From Nostoc sp. MG11 (GTDB lineage Bacteria > Cyanobacteriota > Cyanobacteriia > Cyanobacteriales > Nostocaceae), in contig NZ_JACXXN010000004.1 of assembly GCF_014904695.1 (NCBI RefSeq), positions 62,001 through 126,000 on the forward strand: a stretch of 64,000 nt of DNA, in the 5' to 3' direction. Positions 36,424 to 46,459 of the stretch are shown piece by piece. The position numbers were made by a program, and so were the translations under genes. Position 1 is the first letter of the stretch. Each line of letters opens with the position of its first letter. A model generated the notes under the pieces. That model was not told where the DNA came from and did not search any database. It was given only the letters and a program-made list of their open reading frames with translations.

Positions 36424-38403
36424 TTAAACTCCTTTTCTGGCGAATTCATTAGATCTGTCCTGTGCAGGATACTGCAACCATAGAGCTAAAGAAACAGCTA
36501 TCCAAATTGTGTGGACATCCTTTCCTGTTGTTGGAGATTGTGAACAGATAAATCTTTGATATGTCTGCTTGAGATCAGTAACATCTATATATTCTGCAAG
36601 GACTTCTAAATCATGCAGGATTAACTTGTCCAAACGCTCTCGCTCAAAAGACAACAGACCGTGAACGAGATTTGGAGAAAAATTTGCTTTGCCTCGACGC
36701 CATTGCACTTCCATCGGCAAAATATTAGCCATTGCACGGCGCATGACGACCCGGTTCCAGCCCATTTGCAGCTTTTGCTCAGCAGGCAAGGAGAGGCAGA
36801 ACTCTACTAAACGCTTGTCCCAAAAAGGGTAGCGTTGCTCAATTGAAAAGGCAGCACAAGTCTTGTCCTGCATCTCAGCAGCAAATGACACTAAACCTTG
36901 GGTGATATTGCGGTAGTGCCGTTCTCTTTCGTTTTGACCAAAGTTACTTTGAACTTTTTGCCAAGCCTGATAGCGCTCGTGGAGACCTACACGCTCGACA
37001 AACTCAGCATTCAAGGTTGCGCTCCAAATAGGCTGGTTTGCAGATTTATCAGTTTGGCGAAAGCCTAACCGAGTTAGTGCTTGCAAACTCCGTTGAAAAA
37101 ACCTCAAAGGTGGGTATTTGGAAAATGTCGGCTTAATTCCATATTGTTTTACATAACTCCATAGCCATCTCCAAAAATTCACATCGAAAGTTTTAGCTAG
37201 TTCTTTGATTTCTCTGGTCAAAGCTAGCCAGCGACCTGCTCGTGCTAGTTCACTTAAGTAACCATAACCATCCGATACGACATTATCGCCATCAAAACCA
37301 TCGAAGACGACACGAACACCTTGCTCTTTAATCGCTTCATACAACGCCCAACCCATAGACCAATTGGGTGCGTAAAAGGCTTCATCTTGATGCCAAAACA
37401 TTTGGTCTATGTTCTTCAACGGACTGATTTGATCTCCCTTAATGTAGTGCGGCTCAAGTCCGCCCTGAGCTACAACTGCGTTGATATATGGGCGTTCATC
37501 ACATTCAATCAACTCATCAAAAACTGCTGAGAATGTATGCAGACGCCGCCCTCCGTTTTCAGCAAGCAGTTTCCGTGCCATACAAGTAATTGAGGAGGAA
37601 TCTAGTCCACCACTCAAATGAGAGCCAATCGGAAAGGCACTACGCAGGCGACACTGCACTGCTTTGCTAAAAATTTCACGAAATGCTTCAGCGTACTCTT
37701 CATCCGAACCTAGACGTAATTCCCGATTAGGGTCAATAGACCAGTATGACTGTAATTTGATTCCTTCAAGGCTTACTGTCATGCTATGAGCAGGAGGTAG
37801 CCTGAAGACGTCCTTGTAAGAGGTAATATTTGCCTCGTGAAACATTGATGCTAGATAGTCACCTATCCTCACTTCATTGATCTGACGAGGAACATCTGGC
37901 ACACAAAAGATAGCTTTGATTTCGCTGGCAAAAATAAAAGCTTGTTCAGATGCATAGTAGTAGAAGGGTTTAATACCAAAATGATCTCTGGCACAAAATA
38001 TTATTTGCTTTTGCCTATCCCAAATAGCAAAGGCAAAATCACCTAATAAATTTTCTGGGCATTGTTCACCCCATTTTTCGTAAGCAGCCAATACTAGTTG
38101 GCTATCAGTTATTTTTTCAGGCGGATAGTTATTAAGTTGTAACGTATGAATCAGTTCATCTCGGTTATCTATACGAAGATCTGCTGTAATAACTAAATCT
38201 TCAGTCTGATTAACTAGAGGTAACTTTTCCAACAACGATTCAGCAGTAGTCCATAACATTCTATGACCCAACCCAACAGATCCAGCGCACCATGCATCTG
38301 ACCCATCTGGCCCTCTATGAGCAAGAATATTGACCATATCCTTGAGCTGCTGATAGTCAACCAGCTTGCCATCTAGATTGTAGATGCCGATGATACCACT
38401 CAT
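36424..38403 (-). CDS. Lasso peptide macrolactam synthetase (asparagine synthetase-like, C protein)
   Basis: 659 residues with an asparagine-synthetase B architecture. The N-terminal Ntn-hydrolase-like half starts MSGIIGIYNLDGKLVDYQQL with ILAHRGPDGSD; the catalytic Cys2 is Ser, so glutamine hydrolysis is not expected, as in lasso cyclases. The C-terminal synthetase half has the ATP pyrophosphatase loop SHLSGGLDSSSITCMAR, and EQRYPFWDKRLVEFCLSLP. It adenylates the ring Asp/Glu side chain of the core and joins it to the N-terminal amine. Its ATG overlaps the B2 stop by 4 bases, so it is translationally coupled. Confidence 0.95.
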   Translation of the reverse strand: MSGIIGIYNLDGKLVDYQQLKDMVNILAHRGPDGSDAWCAGSVGLGHRMLWTTAESLLEKLPLVNQTEDLVITADLRIDNRDELIHTLQLNNYPPEKITDSQLVLAAYEKWGEQCPENLLGDFAFAIWDRQKQIIFCARDHFGIKPFYYYASEQAFIFASEIKAIFCVPDVPRQINEVRIGDYLASMFHEANITSYKDVFRLPPAHSMTVSLEGIKLQSYWSIDPNRELRLGSDEEYAEAFREIFSKAVQCRLRSAFPIGSHLSGGLDSSSITCMARKLLAENGGRRLHTFSAVFDELIECDERPYINAVVAQGGLEPHYIKGDQISPLKNIDQMFWHQDEAFYAPNWSMGWALYEAIKEQGVRVVFDGFDGDNVVSDGYGYLSELARAGRWLALTREIKELAKTFDVNFWRWLWSYVKQYGIKPTFSKYPPLRFFQRSLQALTRLGFRQTDKSANQPIWSATLNAEFVERVGLHERYQAWQKVQSNFGQNERERHYRNITQGLVSFAAEMQDKTCAAFSIEQRYPFWDKRLVEFCLSLPAEQKLQMGWNRVVMRRAMANILPMEVQWRRGKANFSPNLVHGLLSFERERLDKLILHDLEVLAEYIDVTDLKQTYQRFICSQSPTTGKDVHTIWIAVSLALWLQYPAQDRSNEFARKGV

Positions 38404-38837
38404 AGTCTGTTTCCTGGCAAAGATGGCAGTTGGGTAAAGCGTGGAAGATCTGTGAGATAACCAATTACAACCTGTCCTTGACTTTCAACCCACGCATGGG
38501 CTTCTAGTTTCCCTTCCTCACTTTTGGCAACTCCTATACGGAGTTCTGGTGAGTAACCTCGTCGAGTCATGAGTACCTGGCAAGCTAAAGCACGGGCGAG
38601 ACACTTAGCACCATTAGGCATATAACGAGTACTTACATTAACAGCCCAGGTAATTTTGCTAAGGGAGGTTTGGTCTAGTTTGGTGTTTGGCTGACTAATG
38701 CTACCCAGGATTTGCCGTAAGATCTGAAATGGCAGTAACCACAACCCTAATTTGATTAATCCCAACAAAATAAAGGTATTTATCAAAAGATAGCGATCTT
38801 TGTTTTTGAAGCGCAGCAATTTAAGCACCTGCTTCAT
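38400..38837 (-). CDS. Lasso peptide leader protease (transglutaminase-like, B2 protein)
   Basis: 145 residues. Transglutaminase-fold cysteine protease of lasso pathways: catalytic Cys in GAKCLARALACQVLMTRRGY, His in KLEAHAWVESQG, with a short hydrophobic N-terminal part (FILLGLIKLGLWLLPFQIL) as commonly found. It cleaves the leader after the Thr(-2)-x dipeptide, in concert with B1 and the cyclase. It overlaps B1 upstream by 17 bases and the cyclase gene downstream by 4. Confidence 0.94.
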   Translation of the reverse strand: MKQVLKLLRFKNKDRYLLINTFILLGLIKLGLWLLPFQILRQILGSISQPNTKLDQTSLSKITWAVNVSTRYMPNGAKCLARALACQVLMTRRGYSPELRIGVAKSEEGKLEAHAWVESQGQVVIGYLTDLPRFTQLPSLPGNRL

Positions 38838-39123
38838 ATCTTATCTCGATTAGTCCTTTTGTTGCTAAGTCTTCAAGCAATACCAAAATGTCAGTTTCAC
38901 ATGCTTGGGAATCAACTTCATACTCTGCTAACAAGGCATCCCGAATTTCTTTTACAGTTTTCGGAGCTTGAATAAGATTCCAAATGCTGGCTCCTACTTG
39001 ATTTAAACCGTAGTAAACCCCGGAGTTGATATCAAGAATAACTGCTTCTCCTTGCAGTTCAGAAAAAATCTGATCCTTGGCTGCTACTACCTTGGGATAA
39101 TCAGCGGATAAGTTTACAGGCAT
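38821..39123 (-). CDS. Lasso peptide leader-recognition protein (PqqD-like RRE, B1 protein)
   Basis: 100 residues with the PqqD-like RiPP recognition fold: VILDINSGVYYGLNQVGASI with WNLIQAPKTVKEIRDALLAE, then ILVLLEDLATKGLIEI. B1 binds the leader peptide and presents it to B2. It is the first gene of the leftward lasso operon, so the main promoter should lie in 39124-39588. Separate B1 and B2 genes are typical of lasso clusters outside Proteobacteria. Confidence 0.93.
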   Translation of the reverse strand: MPVNLSADYPKVVAAKDQIFSELQGEAVILDINSGVYYGLNQVGASIWNLIQAPKTVKEIRDALLAEYEVDSQACETDILVLLEDLATKGLIEIRYEAGA

Positions 39124-39588
39124 TTTCAGTAAATTTTCTATGCACTTTTGTTTATGCTTAGATTAATTTATAACATCTCATGAAAATTACTGCTACACAA
39201 CCATAGTATCTTTACTCATTGTTTTAAATTATCCCTAATTTTATAAAGTATCTGTAAAGGAAACAAAATGAAACATGAGTTTTTCTCTCTAAATTACTAC
39301 GTTTTGAGACTCAGATATTCTTATTTGCTTCTAATTACTTAAGATGTTTAGATACTATCCCAATTAAAAATAGACCGTATTGGTTTATAAGGAATTGTAT
39401 GTCTTCTCTCCATAGGTAGGTATATATTAAGCAGCTATTAACTTGTTAAATAAGTATTAATAGATAAGAAGATAAGACAAGGCTCAGAATGCAGATGATT
39501 CCAAGTCTACTTGAACTGTGCGATCGCAAAACTCACAGAAGCACCGAGAATCGTTGAAGCTTAACCTGTAGAATCTCACAAAAACTCT
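39124..39588. other. Intergenic region upstream of the lasso operon
   Basis: AT-rich, 465 bases, no coding frame. It should contain the lasso operon promoter and the end of the DUF6745-like gene. No operator-like palindrome stands out. Confidence 0.4.
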
Positions 39589-40593
39589 TCAGCCTTGACC
39601 TCGGTTTATCCACTTTACTGCCTCGCGTGCGGATGTAATATACAGTGGTATTTTAATGACTCGCACTTCCCCTGTGTCGGAATTAATTGCTCTGAGAAAA
39701 TGATGAGGCTGGACGTTGACTCGCTTCCCGATGCGTAAAAGCGTGTAAAAAAGCTTGTATTCTTCCCAGGAATCAATTTCAGTTGCATTAAGTTCTTCTA
39801 ATAAGCGTGCCCAAGCAGCATCATCTATTGATTTGGGCTGGTGTTGCCGTTGAATTTGACCGGAGTTAGCGTATAAACTATAGCCATCTTCAAACACAAT
39901 TGCTGCTTCGTCTTCTGCATGGAGACGATTCTTGCTATCGAAGCTGACTTTTTGAGGGCGATCGCAAACAATACAAATATTATTGAAGAAAAATGTCCAG
40001 CCACAGTTTTTGGTGAATGTTTCTAAAATCAGCAGCTTGTCTTGAAATTGCCGATAGTTGAAAGCATTTATGCAAAATTCAAAGAAACTACCTCCTGCAA
40101 CTAAACTTTCTGGCTTTTGGCAACTGGAAAATATATTTTTGAGAATTTCTCGGTATTTGTTACCAAACTGTTGATAGGCAATATCTCGCCACTGGTTTTC
40201 TAACTGTTGTTTTAGCGGAGTTGTAAACTGTTTGACAAAATGATTTTCAAAAGCCGAATGTAAGTCATTTTGCAGCGTCACGGGTAGTTGCACAAGTAAT
40301 AATGAGTGCAAATTGCTGTAGAGTTTACTCCAATGCTGACTATTGATCGCGCTACCTAGTGTATTGTAGGAATGCGATCGCACTAAACTCCAAATGTATT
40401 CCAACGCCGCATTGGGACTATTAACAAATATTATTTCTGGCTTGGCAAGTCCAAGTGTAATGTATATTGCATTGACTGCATCTGCTGCTTTTTGTTGGTC
40501 AATTGCTTTGGTAGATAGCTCAAAATGTTGCCATTTTTCACGGGTAAGAGGTATCAAAGCTTTTTGCTCTGGAGTCAAGCTGTCAAGCGACAT
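39589..40593 (-). CDS. DUF6745-like protein
   Basis: About 334 residues, soluble. Features: SLTPEQKALIPLTREKWQHF at the N-terminus, NNICIVCDRPQKVSFDSKNR followed by LHAEDEAAIVFEDGYSLYA, and ATEIDSWEEYKLFYTLL, the pattern I associate with DUF6745. Function unknown; members occur in bacteria including cyanobacteria and actinobacteria. ATG 40593 is preferred over the TTG at 40605. It is leftward like the lasso genes but separated by 465 bases, so probably independent. Confidence 0.6.
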   Translation of the reverse strand: MSLDSLTPEQKALIPLTREKWQHFELSTKAIDQQKAADAVNAIYITLGLAKPEIIFVNSPNAALEYIWSLVRSHSYNTLGSAINSQHWSKLYSNLHSLLLVQLPVTLQNDLHSAFENHFVKQFTTPLKQQLENQWRDIAYQQFGNKYREILKNIFSSCQKPESLVAGGSFFEFCINAFNYRQFQDKLLILETFTKNCGWTFFFNNICIVCDRPQKVSFDSKNRLHAEDEAAIVFEDGYSLYANSGQIQRQHQPKSIDDAAWARLLEELNATEIDSWEEYKLFYTLLRIGKRVNVQPHHFLRAINSDTGEVRVIKIPLYITSAREAVKWINRGQG

Positions 40594-40787
40594 ACTGCGA
40601 ATCAAAAAATGTGATTATTTTTATTAAACCAGTTACGTGTATCATCTAGTTTAATTTGATAAATTAATGCCAGTACCAAAAGCAAAAAAGCAATCAAGAA
40701 TATGAAGCGGCAAACCAAGATTTCCGCCATAAAAATATAGTCAACAGCACATTAGTAAGTCTGTTTTTATCGCTAATTACATAAAAA

Positions 40788-40861
40788 TCGGGATGACTGG
40801 ATTCGAACCAGCGGCCCCTTCGTCCCGAACGAAGTGCGCTACCAAGCTGCGCTACATCCCG
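40788..40861 (-). tRNA. tRNA-Pro (anticodon CGG)
   Basis: On the minus strand the sequence folds as a complete tRNA: acceptor CGGGATG / CATCCCG, D arm GCGC-AGCTTGGTA-GCGC, anticodon stem CTTCG with loop TTCGGGA (anticodon CGG, reading CCG proline codons) and CGAAG, T arm with GGTTCGAATCC, discriminator A. CCA is not encoded. The small open frame overlapping it is a well-known artefact. Confidence 0.96.
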
Positions 40862-40996
40862 CCATAAAGATGGCACTGTACACTTAAAATATCACAACCA
40901 GTAGTAAATGACAAAACTACATCTACACAGATTACTTTCCCAAGGGCTTTGCTTGCTACGATTAGATGTAGATAACTTTATTAATGAAAGTGGATT

Positions 40997-41875
40997 GTGA
41001 CTGTAAAACCAGACTGGTTGCGGGTGAAAGCGCCTCAGCGGGAGCGCGTTGCTAACGTTAAAGAAATTTTGCGGGATTTAGCCCTCAATACGGTTTGCGA
41101 GGAAGCGTCCTGTCCGAATATTGGTGAGTGCTTCAATGCTGGTACTGCCACTTTTCTAATTATGGGGCCAGCTTGTACACGCGCCTGTCCTTACTGCGAT
41201 ATTGACTTTGAGAAAAAACCCAAACCACTAGATCCTACCGAACCTGAACGACTGGCAGAAGCCATTCGCCGGATGAAACTCAATCATGTTGTTATCACTT
41301 CTGTGAACCGAGATGATTTGCCGGATGGTGGTGCATCCCAGTTTGTGCAGTGTATCAAAGCGGTTCGCACTATCTCGCTGCACACTACAATTGAAGTACT
41401 CATTCCTGACTTGTGCGGCAATTGGGATGCTCTAGAAATAATTCTAGAAGCTGCACCAGAAGTACTAAATCACAATACGGAAACGGTTTCACGCCTTTAT
41501 CGCCGGGTGCGTCCCCAAGGGAACTATGATCGCACATTAGAATTGCTTAATAGATCGCGTCAAATTGCTCCTTGGACATACACTAAATCCGGTATCATGG
41601 TCGGACTCGGTGAAACAGATGCAGAAATCCGCCAAGTTATGCAAGACTTGCGAGGAGTGGATTGTGATATTTTGACAATCGGGCAATACCTCCAGCCCAG
41701 CCAAAAACACTTGAAAGTAGATGAATTTATCCACCCAGAACAATTTACTGCCTGGAAAGCATTCGGCGAGGAACTAGGATTTTTACAAGTTGTTTCGTCT
41801 CCCTTGACAAGAAGTTCATATCATGCAGAACAAGTGAGGGAATTAATGGAACGTTACCCCCGCAGTCAATTTTAG
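40997..41875 (+). CDS. lipA: Lipoyl synthase
   Basis: 292 residues, a radical-SAM enzyme that inserts two sulfurs into octanoyl groups. Auxiliary cluster motif [12 protein letters not shown], radical-SAM motif [11 protein letters not shown] (C-x3-C-x2-C), [18 protein letters not shown], the substrate region [29 protein letters not shown] and C-terminal [13 protein letters not shown] containing the Ser of the R-S-S-Y motif. GTG start at 40997. Confidence 0.96.
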   Translation: MTVKPDWLRVKAPQRERVANVKEILRDLALNTVCEEASCPNIGECFNAGTATFLIMGPACTRACPYCDIDFEKKPKPLDPTEPERLAEAIRRMKLNHVVITSVNRDDLPDGGASQFVQCIKAVRTISLHTTIEVLIPDLCGNWDALEIILEAAPEVLNHNTETVSRLYRRVRPQGNYDRTLELLNRSRQIAPWTYTKSGIMVGLGETDAEIRQVMQDLRGVDCDILTIGQYLQPSQKHLKVDEFIHPEQFTAWKAFGEELGFLQVVSSPLTRSSYHAEQVRELMERYPRSQF

Positions 41876-42006
41876 ATTTTGCGGAAAGTCTGTAGCTTGC
41901 TTCCCGTAGGGTGTGCAGGTTCTCTTTGCTCAGACCTTTTCAAAACGGATTTCAGATTGGTGAGCGAAGAGTGTAAGGCGATATGGAGACTTTTGACTCT
42001 TGAGTA

Positions 42007-43026
42007 ATGATTAATCCCAAATCCCAAATCTCCGAAGTTCTGAGTGCCGGAACTCAGCACACCCCGCGGGAAACCACAGAAGCGTCTACAGACTTATCTA
42101 AAAATCCTAAATCCATAGCAATTCTTGGTGCGGGCGCTTGGGGTATGGCTCTGGCAAATCTAGCAGCGGCCAACGGCCATAGAGTGCGCGTATGGTCACG
42201 TCAAGGATCACAAACACTCGAAGCCGTACTACAAAATGCCCAAATAGTCCTGTCTGCTATTTCGATGAAAGGTGTGAGTGATGTTAGTTCCCAAGTACAG
42301 TCTTTCCCTGTTTCTCCTGAGACGATTTTTGTCACAGCGACCAAGGGCTTAGATCCAGAAAGCAGATGCACACCTTCGCAAATTTGGCAAACAGCTTTCC
42401 CTGATCATGGAGTGGTTGTTCTGTCAGGGCCAAATTTATCTAAAGAAATAGAACTGGGATTGCCAGCTGCAACGGTAGTAGCCAGTAACGTTCCCACTGC
42501 AGCCCAAGTAGTGCAGCTGGCATTTTCTTCTAATCTGCTTCGGGTATATACCAATCCTGATCCCTTGGGTGTGGAACTAGGGGGAACACTGAAAAATGTA
42601 ATTGCGATCGCATCAGGTGTGTGTGATGGTTTACAACTAGGAACAAATGCCAAAGCTGCTTTAGTTACCCGTGGGCTAACAGAAATGGTTCGTATTGGTA
42701 ATCTTTGGGGTGCAAATACGGAAACATTTTACGGTTTGTCAGGTTTAGGAGATTTGCTAGCAACCTGCAACAGCCCCCTGAGTCGTAATTATCAAGTTGG
42801 CTACCAACTAGCTGGTGGTCAGACACTTACAGAAATTCTCGCCAATTTACAAGGAACCGCTGAAGGAGTCAACACTTGCCGAGTTTTGGTGCAAATAGCC
42901 CAGCAGCAAAATATTGCTATGCCAATTACCGAGCAAGTTTATCGGTTGCTTCAGAATGAAGTCTCTCCCCGACAAGCCCTTGATGAACTGATGCTGCGAA
43001 ATATCAAACCAGAGTACAACTATTAA
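42007..43026 (+). CDS. gpsA: Glycerol-3-phosphate dehydrogenase [NAD(P)+]
   Basis: 339 residues. Makes sn-glycerol 3-phosphate for lipids. Dinucleotide loop IAILGAGAWGMALANLAAAN, SGPNLSKEIELGLPAATVVA, LGGTLKNVIAIASGVCDGL with the catalytic Lys, and GLSGLGDLLATCNSPLSRNY. The first 35 residues (starting MINPKSQISEVLSAGTQHTP) are not part of the family fold; their first codons come from the dispersed 'aatcccaaatccc' repeat, so either the extension is real and recent or translation starts further in. Confidence 0.94.
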   Translation: MINPKSQISEVLSAGTQHTPRETTEASTDLSKNPKSIAILGAGAWGMALANLAAANGHRVRVWSRQGSQTLEAVLQNAQIVLSAISMKGVSDVSSQVQSFPVSPETIFVTATKGLDPESRCTPSQIWQTAFPDHGVVVLSGPNLSKEIELGLPAATVVASNVPTAAQVVQLAFSSNLLRVYTNPDPLGVELGGTLKNVIAIASGVCDGLQLGTNAKAALVTRGLTEMVRIGNLWGANTETFYGLSGLGDLLATCNSPLSRNYQVGYQLAGGQTLTEILANLQGTAEGVNTCRVLVQIAQQQNIAMPITEQVYRLLQNEVSPRQALDELMLRNIKPEYNY

Positions 43027-43088
43027 CTAGTACTCGTAAGCGCAAACGAACTTACTATCTGACAAGAGGTAAAACACTTGCAAAGAAA

Positions 43089-43147
43089 AAATTAGCCCAG
43101 CCGTATTAAATATATTTTAGCAAAGCGACGGTTGGACTAATTTTTTT
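43089..43147 (+). terminator. Intrinsic terminator of gpsA
   Basis: The arms aaattagcccagccgt (43089-43104) and acggttggactaattt (43128-43143) pair with two G-T wobbles and are followed by a T-run. Confidence 0.85.
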
Positions 43148-43527
43148 ATCTTTAATTTTTTTTAATTAAACTCTTTAATTACCATTCAGTTTAGATTAAC
43201 TTCATAAAGTTTCGTTTTTTAATTCAGTAGATGCTGTTTTAATAATTCAGTAAATCTTAGGCTATCACCTGCTCAAGAGGAGCTTACATTTGTCTTAATG
43301 TTTTCTGATTGCTCAGATGTAGCGCCGCAGTACAGAATTTATTTTCAGCCTCTGGTTGAAACATTGTTTCTACAAAATCCTCGCGCAACACACTTGAAAT
43401 ATCAAATGCGTCACTTAAGAGCGATAGTTTTAGCTGTGGTTTTAGCTTTTTCGGGATAATGTTATTAAGTCATACGCCAATCAGTCTGATGGCGCGTGAA
43501 AAACTAAAAATTTAGCAGGTAAGCAAC
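43148..43527. other. Intergenic region
   Basis: About 380 AT-rich bases between the gpsA terminator and the duplicated-domain protein gene. No gene or structured RNA recognised. Confidence 0.4.
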
Positions 43528-44745
43528 ATGACATCTGTTGAATCAAATGAAAGCAATTTCTTTGAAATAGATGGTATCCATTTAAGAATCTGGGAACCCG
43601 ATCTTATAGTGTTACCTATCCCGGAAAATCGCTCTGATTCCAGTATCTCTGTAGAAATTGTGGAAATTAAGGTTTACCTAATCAATAATACGCCAAATCC
43701 TTGTCATCTCAACCCCAATCAAACCTTAATTCCAGAGCTTTTGACATTAGATGGTCAAGTATTACAAGGGCAAATAACTTTAGATGAACCTGTTGACGAA
43801 CTTCAAAGGAACATACCTCCCCAGTCAGGTTTTGGAATTTGGTTGAGACAGTTCGTATCAAACTTAGCCAACTTGCTAAAGCGAAGTGAGACTAGAGTAT
43901 TTGATCCTCGTTTAATCAATTCGGGACTACATATACCCTTGACTTTAGCTCTAAGGCTGATTTGGCAAAATAACCATCTGCAACTTCAAGTTATTAACAG
44001 CCCTAGATATTCACCAATCATTTTTAGCCTTCTTGACAAATCCTGGTTTTTTGATGGTCTCCAACTAGGAAAGTATCAGCTTCGATTTATATGGGGTAAT
44101 CTCGGTAACAGTGAATCTAGCTCAGATCTGCAAACGAGAGAAACATTAAGTGCGGTGCAATTAGCGACTCAATTCGTAAATTTTCGTCTTGTTGAACCTG
44201 TAGGATCTCATAACAATGCAATAGAAGTAGATGGTATCTGCTTTGAAACCTTGATGCCAGAACGAGTGTTGACACTGCCAGAAAAAAAGCGCGGTATTGA
44301 GACTCGTATGCAGTTAGGAATTCGCATTATTAATAATACATCCACGGCAGTCCGCTTTAGCTTTTTTGCTACTATAATTCCTCAACTTGTGGAAGCTAAT
44401 AATCAAGTATGTTTGCGGGGATATTTCTCCAGAATCACCAAAAGACCGTTAGTATCTGATTTTCCACTAATTATGCCAGGAGAAAATTTGACCTTCTTTC
44501 CATACACCTTATTTTTTTGGTGCAAGCGGAACCAGTTTACCCTTAATATTGATGCCGGAGATAGGGGTTATTGGAGTTTTGAAGCTCTTAAAGCGGGTGT
44601 CTATCAAATTCAGCTTACCTATAATAACAAAGATGCAGTGGCAGAGATATATCACCGAGAAACTATGAATACGAACTTAATAGAAGATATTTGGACAGGG
44701 ATGGTATCTACACCTCAAGTAGAGTTTCGTTTAGTCCAGCCTTGA
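43528..44745 (+). CDS. Protein of unknown function with two homologous halves
   Basis: 405 residues, not recognised. Residues 10-230 and 231-405 are divergent copies of one unit. Each starts with a similar strand pair (FFEIDGIHLRIWEPDLIVLP versus AIEVDGICFETLMPERVLTL) followed by a beta-rich middle with INN-T (YLINNTPNPC versus IINNTSTAVR), then GKYQLRFIWGN or GVYQIQLTYNN, and ends FVNFRLVEP or VEFRLVQP. No signal peptide. It looks like a tandem beta-sandwich protein. It is 80 bases upstream of the decayed PEP-CTERM gene. Confidence 0.75.
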   Translation: MTSVESNESNFFEIDGIHLRIWEPDLIVLPIPENRSDSSISVEIVEIKVYLINNTPNPCHLNPNQTLIPELLTLDGQVLQGQITLDEPVDELQRNIPPQSGFGIWLRQFVSNLANLLKRSETRVFDPRLINSGLHIPLTLALRLIWQNNHLQLQVINSPRYSPIIFSLLDKSWFFDGLQLGKYQLRFIWGNLGNSESSSDLQTRETLSAVQLATQFVNFRLVEPVGSHNNAIEVDGICFETLMPERVLTLPEKKRGIETRMQLGIRIINNTSTAVRFSFFATIIPQLVEANNQVCLRGYFSRITKRPLVSDFPLIMPGENLTFFPYTLFFWCKRNQFTLNIDAGDRGYWSFEALKAGVYQIQLTYNNKDAVAEIYHRETMNTNLIEDIWTGMVSTPQVEFRLVQP

Positions 44746-44825
44746 ACTTAAACGACATCAAAATTGCTATTTGCGGAGATATAAATACTCTTCCAAGGTA
44801 GTTAATATTTACAAATTGTACAACC

Positions 44826-46457
44826 ATGTTATCACGCTTAAATCCTTTTATTCTATTGACAACGACTCTGCTTGCCACGCTACAAAGTCAGTCAAGTTTT
44901 GCTGTCCAAGTTAACAATCCATATGGAAGACCTCTAATAAAGATCTTTGAAGATCCAATAACACAAACAGCAGGCTTAGTACAATTGCAAGCATGGCCAT
45001 TTTATGATCCACGGTCTTTTTTAGACTTTGGGAAAGTTCTAGAGGTAAAGCCGGGAGGCACAGACAAATTAGTAAGCTTACTCAGGTTTGGATGGCGCGA
45101 ACCTGACTGGTAATTTGTACGATTGGGTGGTTTAGATGGTAGTTTTGATATAAAAGAGTATTATCCCTGCACTCCTTTATTTGGGGACTTGTGTGGGGAA
45201 AAACCGGATAGAACTGGAGGAGTTGGGGCTTCTTTCAGGATTAATTACAAACCGGAGGGAGATGATCCTAGAGGAAATAGTGTCCACTGGATTCAAAGAG
45301 TTATAGATAATTATGATGGGTTTGAAAGAGATGAAATAGATAAGCCTATTTGGCAGATAGAAAATCCCTACTACGATACAAATGGGGCTGCTACACCAAA
45401 CTATTTCCTAGATATTCCCTACAATTATCCTCCTCCTAATAGAAAAACCTATTTCTATGCAGAAGTTTATTTAGTTGATGAAATCATAAATACTGTAAAT
45501 CAGCAAAAGACAGTTAATATTTATGATGGAGTCAGATGGGGTTGGGAATATATACCATTTAATACTTTCAAAAAGCTTCCAGGTAGCCTATTTTCTGGTG
45601 TTAAAAATAATCCATATAAAATAGAAAAACTTCCTCCAGGTTCCAAGTTTTACGCCTATATTGACAATGACATACCTGGAAATCGATGCAATCCAAACAC
45701 ATTGTTAGAAGCATATGATGGGTATGGTTATCGGACGAAGGGCGACAATGATAGTAGTCCAGTAGGAGATGGTTTCGGTTCTGCACTGACAGGTTTTGTA
45801 TCCAGTGATGGCAGCATTAATCTAAAAGTAGGTGCTGCTAATGGTGGTAATCGAGGGGAAGACCGAGGTAACTATGAACTTAATGTTACAGTATTCAACG
45901 ACGAGGCAGATTTTCCGTATGTTGTAGGTAGTAGCGGAGGCGGTGGTGTAGGTAGAGAACGCCCCGGTGGAACTCAACAAAATCCAATTCTTCCCAATGC
46001 AAAAGAGGGAAATTGGCAAGTCTTCCGTGACGTACCTGGTTGCCGGTGGTATGATCCACACACGCCTTATGGTTTTGAATTCCAAGCGCTTGATGACACA
46101 TTATTTACTGAAATTCTAGATTTCCCCGTTGGCCCAGACAATCGATTTACTGTTTCAGTAGGAGATAGAATACTGGGCGAATTCGGTGCGGGAGACAGTG
46201 TAGATTTTACATCATTATTTGGTTCTGGTATTTCCAACTTTAAAATCACTGGCATCGATTCCTTGTTTGGGTCAACAGAAGAAACAGCTTTCCCCATTCA
46301 ACTAGCATTTAACGACCGTATGGGTAGTTTCAAAATGCGCCCATTTTCTCAAGAAAGTTCTCCTCAGTCTGTTCCTGAATCCACATCTGCATTTGGATTA
46401 TTAGCACTCAGCGCGTGGGGTATGGTGAAAGCGCTAAAAGTTAGATTAGACAAATAG
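44826..46457 (+). pseudogene. PEP-CTERM-type exported protein, interrupted by an in-frame stop
   Basis: The frame opens with a signal peptide (FILLTTTLLATLQSQSSFAV) and runs to TAA at 45111-45113. It continues in the same frame after the stop as a 445-codon open stretch. The C-terminus SVPESTSAFGLLALSAWGMV followed by KALKVRLDK is a PEP-CTERM sorting signal (PES instead of PEP). Bases 45085-45122 read in the +1 frame as GLDGANLTGNLYD, which joins well to LGGLDGSFDI, so the lesion could be two compensating one-base changes rather than a point nonsense mutation. The central part has Gly/Asp-rich, surface-protein-like sequence. No exosortase gene is in the window. Confidence 0.75.
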
Positions 46458-46459
46458 CA

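Noticed and set aside
40694-40876. 60-codon open frame on the minus strand (VAQLGSALRSGRRG...)
   Set aside because: It is the translation of the tRNA-Pro gene, a well-known false protein.
41872-42060. 62-codon minus-strand open frame between lipA and gpsA
   Set aside because: It overlaps the gpsA start and repeat DNA, with no protein-like features.
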